A DNA stretch of 64,000 nt from Corynebacterium sp. (GCA_030527885.1 JAUMZY010000002.1:1-64000); one strand, 5' to 3'. Shown: positions 43,538-52,129, counted from the stretch's first letter. Notes: a model not told the origin generated them from the sequence alone. Numbers and translations: made by a program.

Positions 43538-45232
43538 ATGCCCACCATCAGTGGACGCCTCATCACAGCAACAAACCAACCATCAACCGTCAAGGAAATC
43601 TGGGTACGAGCCACCACACCCCAAGCCAACGGCGCCAACCTTACTACCACCGAACTCACACGCTTCGAAACCCAATCAAACGGACACATAAACTTCACTT
43701 GCTCCCCAGGACCAGCAGTACTTGTCCTTGTCCATAAAGATACCAATCACCGAGGAAGCAGCCTAGAAAGCATCCCCCTCATCGTCGGCGACGCCGATAT
43801 GTCCCTAGGTGATGCCATCCGAGCAGCCAAATCAACAAAAGAAGCATCAGCCAGCGAAATCCAACGCATCGCCGCTATGGTCCAATCCCTCCTAGGAGAC
43901 TCATCCAAAGCCAGCGAAGCAGCAAAACGCTACGCAGACGCAGCTAAGGTCAGCGAAACTGCCGCCACCAATGCACAACAATCCGCCGAAAACTCATCCC
44001 ACCAAATTGCTTACCTCGTTACCCAATCCGCGTCATCAAGCGACCTCGCACAACGATCCGCAACAGAAGCGCACACATCAGCCACCAAAGCTAAACTCTC
44101 AGAAGACAAAGCTGGAAAATCCGCCACCAACGCAGCAGAATCATCTACATCCGCAACTAACGCAGCAGGCCAAGCACTCGCATATAAAGACGCCGCCCGC
44201 GCCCAAGCCACCGAAGCAACGACCCAAGCCAACCGCGCCAAAACAGAAGCAGACAAAGCAACCCAAGTCATTGCAGAAAGCCTGCCCATCAAGGGCATCC
44301 ACCTCCGCCACCTAGCTGACGACGTAACCCACGATGTAATCGAGCGTATCAACGCACGCATCAACCAACTGGTCAACAATGCTCCTGCCGCACTCGATAC
44401 ATTCCGCGAAGTCGCCGACGCCATAAGCCAAGGCAAAACCCAAGCCGAATCCATCATGCAACTGCTAACAGAAAAACTCTCAAAAACTGAAGCAGCCCGC
44501 ACCTACGCCACCACCACACAACTAGCAGGCAAAGCAAACACTGACCACACACACAACATCTCACAAATAGGAGGACTCACCGCAGCACTAGCCGGCAAAG
44601 TCTCAACCAGTGATAGCCGACTCACAGATGCTCGAACCCCTAAAGCACATCGCCACAATATCGACGACCTTGATGGCGTATCCATGCCACTAGCCGGCAA
44701 AACCGTAGTAAAGCGCTGGGCCAATGGTACTATCAGCACCGCCACTCCCGAAGCTGAAGATGATGCCGCCAACAAATACTACGTCGACACAAAAATCAAC
44801 GACTACATCCCCCGTACAGACGCCACCGAAAACGTCACCGCTGGACGCCTCGTCCGCCGATCAACAGCAGGGCACATCTTCGTCCCCACCGACACTACCA
44901 ACGGCACCGAAAACGTAGCAGCATCCCGCCACTACGTTGACAGTGGCGGCACTAAACAAACAACCAGCCTCACACCAGACAACAAACTCACAGCAGCACG
45001 CAAAGCGGGCATCTGCACTATCACCGTCGACGCCGCCGGACAACTAGGCATCACCCGCGACGCCATTAACGCCGCACGCCTACCCGACTGGGCCTGCCCC
45101 AACAACACCATCACCACCAACCCCACTAACACCACAGGAGAAATACAAATCACAAGAAACGGAACATTCCAAACCTGGGGCATCCGCGATACAGACATCA
45201 AGTTCACAATCACATACGTCACAAAAAACTAA
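43538..45232 (+). CDS. Tail fibre / receptor-binding protein
   Basis: 564 aa from the ATG at 43538 (an upstream extension reads out of phase and is Arg/His-rich noise). N-terminal beta domain (TISGRLITATNQPSTVKEIWVRATTP), long Ala/Ser/Lys coiled coil (about 95-260), then phage-fibre HxH repeats (DHTHNISQIGGL, AHRHNIDDLDGV) and C-terminal beta-rich end. Probable host-binding fibre. Confidence 0.82.
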   Translation: MPTISGRLITATNQPSTVKEIWVRATTPQANGANLTTTELTRFETQSNGHINFTCSPGPAVLVLVHKDTNHRGSSLESIPLIVGDADMSLGDAIRAAKSTKEASASEIQRIAAMVQSLLGDSSKASEAAKRYADAAKVSETAATNAQQSAENSSHQIAYLVTQSASSSDLAQRSATEAHTSATKAKLSEDKAGKSATNAAESSTSATNAAGQALAYKDAARAQATEATTQANRAKTEADKATQVIAESLPIKGIHLRHLADDVTHDVIERINARINQLVNNAPAALDTFREVADAISQGKTQAESIMQLLTEKLSKTEAARTYATTTQLAGKANTDHTHNISQIGGLTAALAGKVSTSDSRLTDARTPKAHRHNIDDLDGVSMPLAGKTVVKRWANGTISTATPEAEDDAANKYYVDTKINDYIPRTDATENVTAGRLVRRSTAGHIFVPTDTTNGTENVAASRHYVDSGGTKQTTSLTPDNKLTAARKAGICTITVDAAGQLGITRDAINAARLPDWACPNNTITTNPTNTTGEIQITRNGTFQTWGIRDTDIKFTITYVTKN

Positions 45233-45243
45233 CACCACATCCC

Positions 45244-45268
45244 AACCCCGGCAGACGCGCCGGGGTTT
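45244..45268 (+). terminator. Terminator between tail fibre and lysis genes
   Basis: AACCCCGGC / GCCGGGGTT stem (9 bp, 6-nt loop) with short T tail. Separates structural from lysis transcripts. Confidence 0.7.
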
Positions 45269-45291
45269 CGTATATGTAAAGGAGGTTATGG

Positions 45292-46641
45292 GTGGTTACT
45301 ACTCAGGATTTAGCTGTCATTATGGGCGGTGATGTGGACTACAGTCTGCATGTTGATGCCGCGAATGAGGCTATGCGACAAGCTCAATGCACGTCGATTC
45401 TGCGGCAGGCCATGTTCCTGGCCCAAATCGGACACGAGTCCGTAGGTTTGCGGTATTTCCGGGAGATTGATCCGGGCTATTACCTACGAGGCAGGGCTGA
45501 TCTAGGGCATGGGCCAGGTGAAGGAGAACAATGGCGCGGTGCTGGCCCTATCCAACTCACCGGTAAAAATAATTTTCGGGCATTCGGCCGGTGGTGTCAC
45601 CAGCAAGGGTTGATTGATGATCCAGAAGTGTTTGTGGCTCAACCAGAGTTGGTGGCCACGCCCCGCTGGGGGTGGCTAGCTGCCTCATACTACTGGGTGG
45701 TTGCCCGTCCGGACATTAATCAGCTTGCTGACCGTGGCGATGTTGTGGGGGTTACTCGCCGCATCAATGGTGGCACCAACGGGTTGGAGGATCGCCGCCG
45801 CCGCTACCAGATCGCACTATCAACACTAGGAAAGGAACATACTATGGAGCATGTTTTGCCGTATCCCCGGGATCAAGTAACCCAGGATACGTACTATCAT
45901 TGCGGCCCCGCGTCGGTGCAAACCGTCGTACGTGCTGCTACCGGCACCTTGATCGGTGAAGGTGTTTTTGCCCAACAATTGGGCACTCATACAGGAGGCA
46001 CTGACTACATCGGCCAGTTCCCAGCTGTACTCAACCGGAATATTCCCGGGGCACAGTACCAACACCGGGACCTATCAGACTACCCGATAGGAGATCAGAA
46101 GGAACAGGTCTGGCGGGACATTGTTGGCAGCATTGATGCCGGACATGGGGTGGTGGCCAATATCGTTGCGCCACCATCGAATTACCCACAAGCGGTGCTG
46201 CCATCAACAATATCTCCAGCATATGGCGGTGGAGTGGTGTATCACTACATCACTGTCATGGGATACGGGGATGATGCCCGGGGTCGGCGGGTATGGATCG
46301 CTGATTCCGGGTTCCCACCATACGGGTACTGGATGAGCTTTAACCAGCTGGTCTCTCTGATCGTGCCCAAAGGGTACGCATTTTCAATCGCACAATCTCA
46401 GAAGGAGAGTTTTCTTATGTCATTAAATGATGCTGAGCAGCGGCAACTGCTCGCTGACGTCAAGGAGCTGCGCAGCCAGCTGCGGGGTATCGGTGACCAG
46501 GGTTGGCCACAACTGGGGCAAAACGCCGCAGGCCAAAACCTAACGCTGGTGGATGCCGTAGCCGCGCTGCGCAGTGATGTGAACCTGATCCTGGATCACA
46601 TCGCTACGGAAACTAAGGACAACAAAGAAGGAGAGAAGTGA
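45292..46641 (+). CDS. Endolysin: GH19-like glycosidase plus C39-like peptidase domain
   Basis: 449 aa from a GTG with a very strong ribosome-binding site (AAAGGAGG). Residues 1-180: GH19 chitinase/lysozyme fold (AQIGHES with catalytic Glu, YLRGRADLG, GAGPIQLTGKNNF, RRINGGTNGLEDR). Residues about 190-370: papain-like C39 domain (YYHCGPASVQ with Cys, VYHYITVMGYGD with His, VWIADSG with Asp). The C-terminal about 65 residues are helical (MSLNDAEQRQLLADVKELRSQL), perhaps oligomerising. Two wall-cleaving activities in one lysin. Confidence 0.85.
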   Translation: MVTTQDLAVIMGGDVDYSLHVDAANEAMRQAQCTSILRQAMFLAQIGHESVGLRYFREIDPGYYLRGRADLGHGPGEGEQWRGAGPIQLTGKNNFRAFGRWCHQQGLIDDPEVFVAQPELVATPRWGWLAASYYWVVARPDINQLADRGDVVGVTRRINGGTNGLEDRRRRYQIALSTLGKEHTMEHVLPYPRDQVTQDTYYHCGPASVQTVVRAATGTLIGEGVFAQQLGTHTGGTDYIGQFPAVLNRNIPGAQYQHRDLSDYPIGDQKEQVWRDIVGSIDAGHGVVANIVAPPSNYPQAVLPSTISPAYGGGVVYHYITVMGYGDDARGRRVWIADSGFPPYGYWMSFNQLVSLIVPKGYAFSIAQSQKESFLMSLNDAEQRQLLADVKELRSQLRGIGDQGWPQLGQNAAGQNLTLVDAVAALRSDVNLILDHIATETKDNKEGEK

Positions 46642-46644
46642 ATT

Positions 46645-46887
46645 ATGTGGACGAAGATTTTTTGGCTAGATACCGCTGACCGCGCCATCCGCACATTTGC
46701 CCAGGCACTGCTGGCGACTGTGACGGTGGGGGATGCGATCTACCAGGTGGATTGGCAAGCTGGTCTAGGCATTGCAGCGACTGCTGCGGTGGCTTCGGTA
46801 CTCACTAGCATCTCCACCTCCAAGGTTGGTGCCGGTGAAACCGCAGCTCTAGTGTCAACCGCACCCGCTAAGCACGCAGCAGAATAA
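46645..46887 (+). CDS. Holin
   Basis: 80 aa with two hydrophobic segments (about 17-33 and 38-60) and the pattern FWLDTADRAIRTFAQALLATV...WQAGLGIAATAAVASVLTSI of r1t-like holins. Three bases after the endolysin stop. Makes the membrane hole for lysis. Confidence 0.87.
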   Translation: MWTKIFWLDTADRAIRTFAQALLATVTVGDAIYQVDWQAGLGIAATAAVASVLTSISTSKVGAGETAALVSTAPAKHAAE

Positions 46888-46904
46888 TAAGGGAGGTACT
46901 GCCC

Positions 46905-47327
46905 ATGCAGCCAGATTTACACGGGTGGGAGGTACTGGCATCGGGTGGTGTACTCACTGCGCTACTGACTACTGCCGCCACAGTACTTGCTGGATGGCTA
47001 GCACTCAAAGGCAAGCTAACTGAAGTTTCCCAGTCACGTGATGTGGCCGCATGGGAATTACAAAAATCCATCGTGGATGATTTGTACCACCGCGTTCAAG
47101 TACTAGAAAATGATCGTGCGAAGATGCAGAAGGAAATCTGGCGGCTGCATACCGAGCTCACCGCGATGCCTTACCTACGCGATTACGTTCGCGTGCTTGT
47201 TGAAGCCTGGCCAGAAATTGCTGGCGCGCTTCCACGCCCGCCAAAGATTATCGAGCACCTCATCACAGGTGATCATGATGTCACAGGAACCCCAAAAACC
47301 GATCTGGATATAGATCAACCCGAATAA
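46905..47327 (+). CDS. DUF2746-like lysis-module membrane protein
   Basis: 140 aa. One N-terminal TM segment (about 10-33) followed by a coiled coil (LQKSIVDDLYHRVQVLENDRAKMQKEIWRLHTEL) as in the DUF2746 proteins of actinophage lysis cassettes. Possibly a second holin-like or lysis-timing protein. Confidence 0.72.
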   Translation: MQPDLHGWEVLASGGVLTALLTTAATVLAGWLALKGKLTEVSQSRDVAAWELQKSIVDDLYHRVQVLENDRAKMQKEIWRLHTELTAMPYLRDYVRVLVEAWPEIAGALPRPPKIIEHLITGDHDVTGTPKTDLDIDQPE

Positions 47328-47334
47328 CAATCAT

Positions 47335-47376
47335 GCCCCTCACCCCGTATTAAGCAGCGGGGTGAGGGGCAATTTT
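47335..47376 (+). terminator. Strong terminator at the prophage right end
   Basis: GCCCCTCACCCCG / CGGGGTGAGGGGC (13-bp stem, 47335-47370) followed by AATTTT. Ends the late transcript before attR. Confidence 0.9.
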
Positions 47377-47455
47377 GCGTTTTTATCAGAGACAATATTA
47401 AGACAAATAATATATTTATTTTTATATTTAATAGAGCTAGATAGCATTTCATGTG

Positions 47456-47543
47456 GATTCTCCTATGCTCCACAGATGTGGAACCCCCACGTTAGCGATA
47501 ACGTGGGGGTTTTCCTTTTGCTCTGCATGAGCTGGGTAAATAT
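47456..47543 (+). repeat. attR of the prophage (88-bp direct repeat)
   Basis: Identical to 11136-11223. Contains the last 17 nt of tRNA-Ala and the second copy of the tRNA terminator (47482-47511). The 47377-47455 spacer before it is AT-rich and holds no gene. Confidence 0.95.
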
Positions 47544-47655
47544 TGGGTTAAGGGACAGAATGTGTGTCTGTTTGGTGCGCTGGGATTAGGTATCAAATGA
47601 CAGAGTAAAGGTTGAAGCCCTATGAAATGTTGGACGATGGTGACAGGCTGTAAGT

Positions 47656-47967
47656 ATGTATATGAAAGAGATTACTGAACGGGTAAAAGCGTCTGCTAAT
47701 CCACCCATAATTTCTGGTCGGATCAAAGGATATGATCGCTATGACATAGTTATGTTGCCCGATTTGGTGCGTGCTGGGTCGTGGGTTGAAGAGGAAGCCA
47801 AAAAAGACTTTTTGGCAATGTGGGTCAACGATACTGATTTCTTTGACAACCCAGATTTAAACAACCTACATATAAAAGGTCAGTACGACAATGTGCATAA
47901 ATTTTCCGCTATGGATCCTGTTGTGGATTTAGAGAGTCTACGCGGCCGCCCAGGTATTCCTGTGTGA
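47656..47967 (+). CDS. Orphan immunity-like protein, paralogue of the prophage immunity gene
   Basis: 103 aa (ATG at 47656 or 47662). About 70% of positions identical by eye to the 28713-29066 product, for example YDRYDIVMLPDLVRAGSWVE, WVNDTDFFDNPDLNNL and SAMDPVVDLESLRGRPG. It lacks that protein's last about 15 residues. It lies 112 bases outside attR, so on host DNA, with no toxin gene beside it. A host-held immunity gene could protect non-lysogens against the phage toxin. It could also be a leftover of an earlier prophage at the same tRNA. Confidence 0.7.
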   Translation: MYMKEITERVKASANPPIISGRIKGYDRYDIVMLPDLVRAGSWVEEEAKKDFLAMWVNDTDFFDNPDLNNLHIKGQYDNVHKFSAMDPVVDLESLRGRPGIPV

Positions 47968-48043
47968 TCCAATAACGTCTAGAACAAGTAACTGTCTGGT
48001 TGATGGAAACACGTAAAATGGGCAGCCTGGGCCGTCGAAAAGC

Positions 48044-48873
48044 TTAAGCTTCGTCGAACCCCACGGATGTGCTCAGCTCACGCCACTGAATGTCGCTTTC
48101 GCGCCGGGCGTTCTCGGCTGCTTCGGCGTATTGCACGGCGTCGGTGCCGACGAGTAGCCGCACGGGCGGGTTGGAGAGTTCCACGAGCTTGAGCAACAGT
48201 TCGGCGACTTTGTTGGGGTCGGTGGGTTCGCTACCGCTGGCGTTGTGCATGAGCTCAGCCAAGGCGCCCACGGTTGGGCGGTAAGGCTCGCTGATCTCGG
48301 GAATCTTCATGGAGGAACCAGCCCAATCGGTGCGCATTCCGCCTGGTTCAAGAATGATCACTTTAATGCCGAAGTGTGCGACCTCCTGGGCCACGCCTTC
48401 AGAGAAACCACCGACAGCCCACTTTGCGGATTGATAGGCAGTCAGACCAGGCCCGGCGATGCGGCCACCCAGGGAAGAAATTTGGATGATGTGCTCGGAT
48501 TGCTGCTGCCGCATGATTGGCAGGACAGCTTTGGTGACGTTTACGACGCCGAAGAAAACGGTCTCGAACTGGCTCCGGAACATCTCCATGGGCATGTCTT
48601 TGACGGAAGCAGTGTTGGCATAACCAGCATTGTTGACGACCACGTCTACCCGCCCGAACTTTTCGACGGTCGCAGCGATGGCGCGTTGTGCGGCTTCGTA
48701 GTCGGTGACATCTAGTTGCAGCGGCAGGATTTGGTCGCCGTATTGTGCAACTAGGTCAGCTAATTGTTCTGGTTTGCGGGCGGTTGCTGCGACCTGGTGG
48801 CCGGCCTCTAGTGCCTTGACGGTGAAGCTGCGGTCCAGACCGCGGGAACTGCAGTGATGAACCATACGCTCAT
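48044..48873 (-). pseudogene. Short-chain dehydrogenase with N-terminal frameshift
   Basis: From a well-placed ATG at 48873 (AGGAG upstream) the frame reads MSVWFIT and then leaves phase. The rest of the SDR continues in another frame (open from 48865) as SSRGLDRSFTVKALEAG... to 48044. One missing G near 48849-48856 (TGGCAG to TGCAG) explains this. It removes the first Gly of the GxxxGxG cofactor loop, and GLD replaces GLG. Downstream motifs are normal: NNAGYA, ISS, YQSAK. Probably inactive in this strain, or a sequencing error. Divergent from its TetR. Confidence 0.8.
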
Positions 48874-48895
48874 TGTTGTTTCTCCTGTTCGGGTT

Positions 48896-48965
48896 TTATT
48901 GAACGTTTATTCAATAAGATCGAGCCTAGCTTCAGGTATTCCAATTTGTCAAATGAGTATTCATT
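48896..48965. promoter_or_regulatory. TetR operators between SDR and TetR genes
   Basis: Perfect dyad TTATTGAA-N6-TTCAATAA (48896-48917) next to the SDR start, and AATGA-GTAT-TCATT (48952-48965) near the TetR start. Both carry TTCA(A/T)T half sites, fitting control of both divergent genes by the TetR protein. Confidence 0.65.
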
Positions 48966-48982
48966 AATTTAACCTTTGGGGC

Positions 48983-49564
48983 ATGCGAGTCCGTGACCCC
49001 GAAGCCAAAAAACGCCAGCTTCTCGGTGCTGCCCTAACCGAATTCGCCGCCAAAGGCCTAGCCGGCAGCCGCATCGACGCCATCGCCACCCGCGCAAACG
49101 TCAGCGCCGGACTCGTCTACACCTACTTCGGCAGCAAAGAAGCACTTTTCGACGCCGTCCTCGACGACATCACCGCCACAACTATCAACCAAATCCCCAT
49201 TGATGCCAATGACCTCCCCGGCTACGCAGTACGCCTCCACGACATGCAAACCGCCAACCCAGAAATAGAACGATTCGTAGCCTGGTACCAACTCGAACGC
49301 GACGTAGTAGGAGAGCGAGACGCCGTTGCTGACGCCATGGCCGGCAAAATCGAAGCAGTCGAAGCCGCACAAAAAGCCGGAACCCTACCCGCACACATCT
49401 CCGCATCGCAGCTGGTCCTAGGCGTGCAAGCCATCGCTGGAATGTGGCAAACCGAACACAATGATGTCTGCCGTGCCATCGAAGGCTGCAACGATGAAGA
49501 AGCGCGCCGGGAAGCTGTGCGAACTTTGGTTAGTGCGTTGATTGGTGGGGGACACAGCGGTTAA
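48983..49564 (+). CDS. TetR-family regulator
   Basis: 193 aa. HTH: LLGAALTEFAAKGLAGSRIDAIATRANVSAGLVYTYFGSKEALFDAVL. C-terminal ligand domain with little similarity to named members. Likely represses itself and the divergent SDR gene through the dyads in between. Confidence 0.88.
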   Translation: MRVRDPEAKKRQLLGAALTEFAAKGLAGSRIDAIATRANVSAGLVYTYFGSKEALFDAVLDDITATTINQIPIDANDLPGYAVRLHDMQTANPEIERFVAWYQLERDVVGERDAVADAMAGKIEAVEAAQKAGTLPAHISASQLVLGVQAIAGMWQTEHNDVCRAIEGCNDEEARREAVRTLVSALIGGGHSG

Positions 49565-49899
49565 GAACCACTGTGTTGAAAATGTACTGCTCAGGTTATT
49601 CCAGAACTGAAAGTTGGTTATTGAAGTTGGGTAATAGTCTTGAATAAAATATCCAGATTTTCAGAGCCTAGAACTTTTGCAAGAACAATGAAGTATGTTG
49701 GGATAAATACCAAGCAAAAAGTTTTTCCGTTGTCACTGATTGCTGATTCAAGTAACACCCAAAACCCAATCACCCCAAGATTTGTGGCAAAGAAAAGTTT
49801 TTATGCTATAAAAAATTCATGATCAGCTTTAGCTTTTTCCTGATGGTAAAATGAGCGAAGTGGTTTTGCGTCAGATTAAATATACCTGGAGCTTTAGTC
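49565..49899 (+). other. AT-rich gap before the Thoeris-like locus
   Basis: 335 bases. A 60-codon frame from a TTG at 49640 has no clear ribosome-binding site or family and is not supported. TAAAAT at 49847-49852 preceded by TG may be an extended -10 for the next genes. GC falls sharply here, marking a likely acquisition boundary. Confidence 0.35.
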
Positions 49900-50412
49900 A
49901 TGAGTTATCGAAATAAAACTTATGTTGCGTTTGCTAGTGAAGAAATTCATTAATACAGACTTATGTCTGCTTGGAAAGAAAATAACGGTATAGATTTTGA
50001 TTTTATTAATTCACATGATATCTATACCGCGCATGATACAAGCCTTTCGGATACGATCAAACGGCGACTTCGAGAACGGTTAAAGAATACTAAGCAGGTT
50101 ATTTTGCTTGGTAGTCCTACTGCACGACGCAAAGGTAGCGATGGACATTCTTTTTTGGCTTATGAAGTTAATGCAATAATTTCCCTAAAACTTCCAGTAA
50201 TTGTGGCAAATTTGGATAAAAATCGTAAAAAGGTATACGGCAACATGCCTAAACCATTAATTGATGAAAATTATTACACGATTTCGGTCCCTTATGATTA
50301 TAGAATTATTAAGTATGCTTTAGATAACTATGTACCCAATTTTTCTATAGAGAATAAGAAGGGTGCGTATCATTATGAGGATTGGGTCTATCAAAAATTG
50401 GGTATTTGTTAA
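49900..50412 (+). pseudogene. thsB: ThsB-like TIR (MTH538/DUF1863-type) protein with in-frame stop
   Basis: The frame from the ATG at 49900 (GGAG ribosome-binding site) reads MSYRNKTYVAFASEEIH, then TAA at 49951-49953 (codon 18), then YRLMSAWKENNGIDFDF... to 50412. Homologues have Tyr at this point (IHYYRLM), so a single-base Tyr-to-stop change is likely. Fold: first strand KTYVAFAS, then DTIKRRLRERLKNTKQVILLGSPTARR, and FLAYEVNAIISLKLPVIVANLD with the probable catalytic Glu (codon 89). In type II Thoeris, ThsB senses phage and makes histidine-ADP-ribose. A restart at the ATG 49963 would lack the first beta strand, so the gene is probably inactive here unless read through. Confidence 0.78.
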
Positions 50413-50415
50413 GTA

Positions 50416-51246
50416 ATGCTGCATAGATATTGGAATCGTCGCTATTTAAAGGGACTCATTCGGTATACTTTAGAAGCCTTGGGGGAAGAAACTGTTCTAT
50501 TTGGTGTACTTTTGCCTTTCTGGCCGGATCTTTTGAAAAATAAATGGTGGTTTTTCATTGCAGCTTTAGTGATAGCAGTACTTTGGGCCATCTTTTCAAT
50601 GAGGAGGAAGATGCCAGAACAAGATTTTCCTGAAAGCATCACCATTAAGTTAGTGGAAGGCGATCTTTTTGAGCAGAATGCATCTGCTTTAGTTGGTATG
50701 ACCACTACATTTGATACAGATTTTGATATTATTTCTCAAAATAGTGTTCAGGGTAACTTCTTAAAACAAATATACGGGGGATCGCAATCACAACTGGATA
50801 ATGAGTTAGTATCAGCCCTTAAAAATAGTCAGGTAGTTGATACGATAGAAAAACCAGGTAAAAAGGACATATATCAACTAGGAACTGTTGCTGTGCTTTC
50901 CGGCAAGGGCACTATCAAGTATTACTATGTGGCATATACATCCATGGATGTGGAAAATCGAGCGAAGGGATCTATATGCGGAATTTTAGAAAGTCTGTGT
51001 AAGGTTTGGGAGGCAGTTGACCGCCATAATAATGGTGAACCAATATGTGTTCCTCTTCTTGGGCAGGGACAGTCTCGTATTCCTGAACTCACTCCTGAAG
51101 TTTCAGTTCGGATTATTGCCTTGTCATTTTTGATATATGCACGGCGTAAACGATTTTCAAAAGAATTGCGTATTGTTATTCATCCAGAAGAGATACATAA
51201 AATCAATTTTGCAGATTTCCAATCATTTTTATCCTCGGTTGCGTAG
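50416..51246 (+). CDS. thsA: ThsA-like effector: two TM helices plus macro domain (type II Thoeris)
   Basis: 276 aa, three bases after the TIR gene. Two TM segments (about 26-41 and 45-63), then a macro domain (about 75-270): ITIKLVEGDLFEQNASALVGMTTTFDTDF, ISQNSVQGNFLKQIYGG, IYQLGTVAVLSGKG, KYYYVAYTSMD, ICVPLLGQGQSRI. This TM-macro layout beside a TIR gene is that of type II Thoeris, in which the macro domain binds the TIR-made ADP-ribose signal and the TM part harms the membrane. AT-rich and intact. Confidence 0.78.
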   Translation: MLHRYWNRRYLKGLIRYTLEALGEETVLFGVLLPFWPDLLKNKWWFFIAALVIAVLWAIFSMRRKMPEQDFPESITIKLVEGDLFEQNASALVGMTTTFDTDFDIISQNSVQGNFLKQIYGGSQSQLDNELVSALKNSQVVDTIEKPGKKDIYQLGTVAVLSGKGTIKYYYVAYTSMDVENRAKGSICGILESLCKVWEAVDRHNNGEPICVPLLGQGQSRIPELTPEVSVRIIALSFLIYARRKRFSKELRIVIHPEEIHKINFADFQSFLSSVA

Positions 51247-51421
51247 TTTGATAATTAATTCTGGAATTAGAGTGACAGAATATGCGGTTAAGCCAGATTT
51301 TAGAGCATATTGTTTATTTTTTGATAAGTTTTACTGATGTCAGAGGTTTCTATAGCGTGGTCAGCCGATTGCTGATGTTAGTTTGATTCAAATACAGTAG
51401 TCTTGGTGCCAAAATTCTCTT

Positions 51422-52012
51422 CTAACTCCCTCCCGATATGCGAGTAATCTCCTGCTGAATGATGCCGATTGCCTTTTGTGCTTCTGCGGGGTCGGCGGTG
51501 TGGAGTAGGTGGAGGGCGAGGCCGTCGACAAGTGCGTGCAGTCGCCTGGCGGCGGATATGGTGGTGGTGTCGCGTTCGGTGGTGTTGGTTAGTAGTTGCA
51601 CCAGCTTGATGAAGGCTTCGTTGAGTTGTTGGTGTGCGTGGTTGCGAATGTCGATGAGTGAGGGTTGCGCTCGGCATTCGCCGATGAGTGCGAGGTTTAC
51701 TTCAAGTTCTGCTCGGCTGTTGGGTTCCAGGGGGAGGAATTGTTTGATGACAGCTAATGCGTATTCGCGTGGGTCATCACTGTGAGGTGTGGCTAGAGCC
51801 CGGGCGGTTGCTCGGCTAACCATGAGTTCAGCTGAGTAGTTGAGTAGGTCGGTGCGGGTGGGGAAGAGGTACCGCAGGGATCCGACGACGACGCCTGCTT
51901 GTTCGGCAACGGTTCGTACAGAGACTGCGCTGACGCCTTTATCAAGGATGACATGCCAAACGGCTTCTGCGAGTTGTGCTTTGCGGGCTTCCCTGTTGAA
52001 ATTCTGCGCCAT
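51422..52012 (-). CDS. TetR-family regulator
   Basis: 196 aa from the ATG at 52012 (a longer frame to 52108 runs through the operators). HTH: AVWHVILDKGVSAVSVRTVAEQAGVVVGSLRYLFPTRTDLL. PspC/BetI-like C-terminal domain. Divergent from the membrane-protein gene at 52130 with two strong dyads in between. Likely represses both. Confidence 0.88.
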   Translation of the reverse strand: MAQNFNREARKAQLAEAVWHVILDKGVSAVSVRTVAEQAGVVVGSLRYLFPTRTDLLNYSAELMVSRATARALATPHSDDPREYALAVIKQFLPLEPNSRAELEVNLALIGECRAQPSLIDIRNHAHQQLNEAFIKLVQLLTNTTERDTTTISAARRLHALVDGLALHLLHTADPAEAQKAIGIIQQEITRISGGS

Positions 52013-52021
52013 ACTCACATT

Positions 52022-52070
52022 GTAGTACGACTGTGCTACGCTAATTTCTAGCACAGTCGTGCTAGAAATT
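52022..52070. promoter_or_regulatory. Two TetR operators
   Basis: Strong site AATTTCTAGCAC-AGTC-GTGCTAGAAATT (52043-52070, perfect 12-bp arms) and weaker site GTAGTAC-GACT-GTGCTAC (52022-52039, one mismatch). Centres 26 bp apart, which allows cooperative binding on one or adjacent DNA faces. Confidence 0.75.
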
Positions 52071-52129
52071 TTATTGCCCGCAGTGATAGAGGAAAACCGC
52101 GAGAACACTGGGGTTTTGAAAGATTGTGA

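Larger units (their letters stand above)
11136..47543 (+). mobile_element. Complete siphovirus-type prophage in tRNA-Ala
   Basis: About 36.3 kb between 88-bp direct repeats. All expected modules are present: integrase next to attL, divergent lysogeny/early region, replication, terminase, head, tail, lysis next to attR. The portal, terminase, capsid, tape measure, integrase and endolysin genes look intact, with one small pseudogene at 21339, so it may be inducible. The structural genes resemble actinobacteriophages infecting Corynebacterium. Confidence 0.95.

Noticed and set aside
42620..44330. Repetitive Ala/Thr/Lys codons in the tail fibre genes considered as a CRISPR-like array
   Set aside because: Repeats are irregular, in frame and encode coiled-coil heptads. 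No spacer structure and no cas genes anywhere in the window.
47544..47655. Search for a toxin remnant in front of the orphan immunity gene
   Set aside because: Only 112 bases with no frame resembling the MuF toxin C-terminus.
49640..49822. 60-codon ORF upstream of the Thoeris-like locus
   Set aside because: TTG start without a clear ribosome-binding site, no recognisable family, AT-rich region where chance frames are common.
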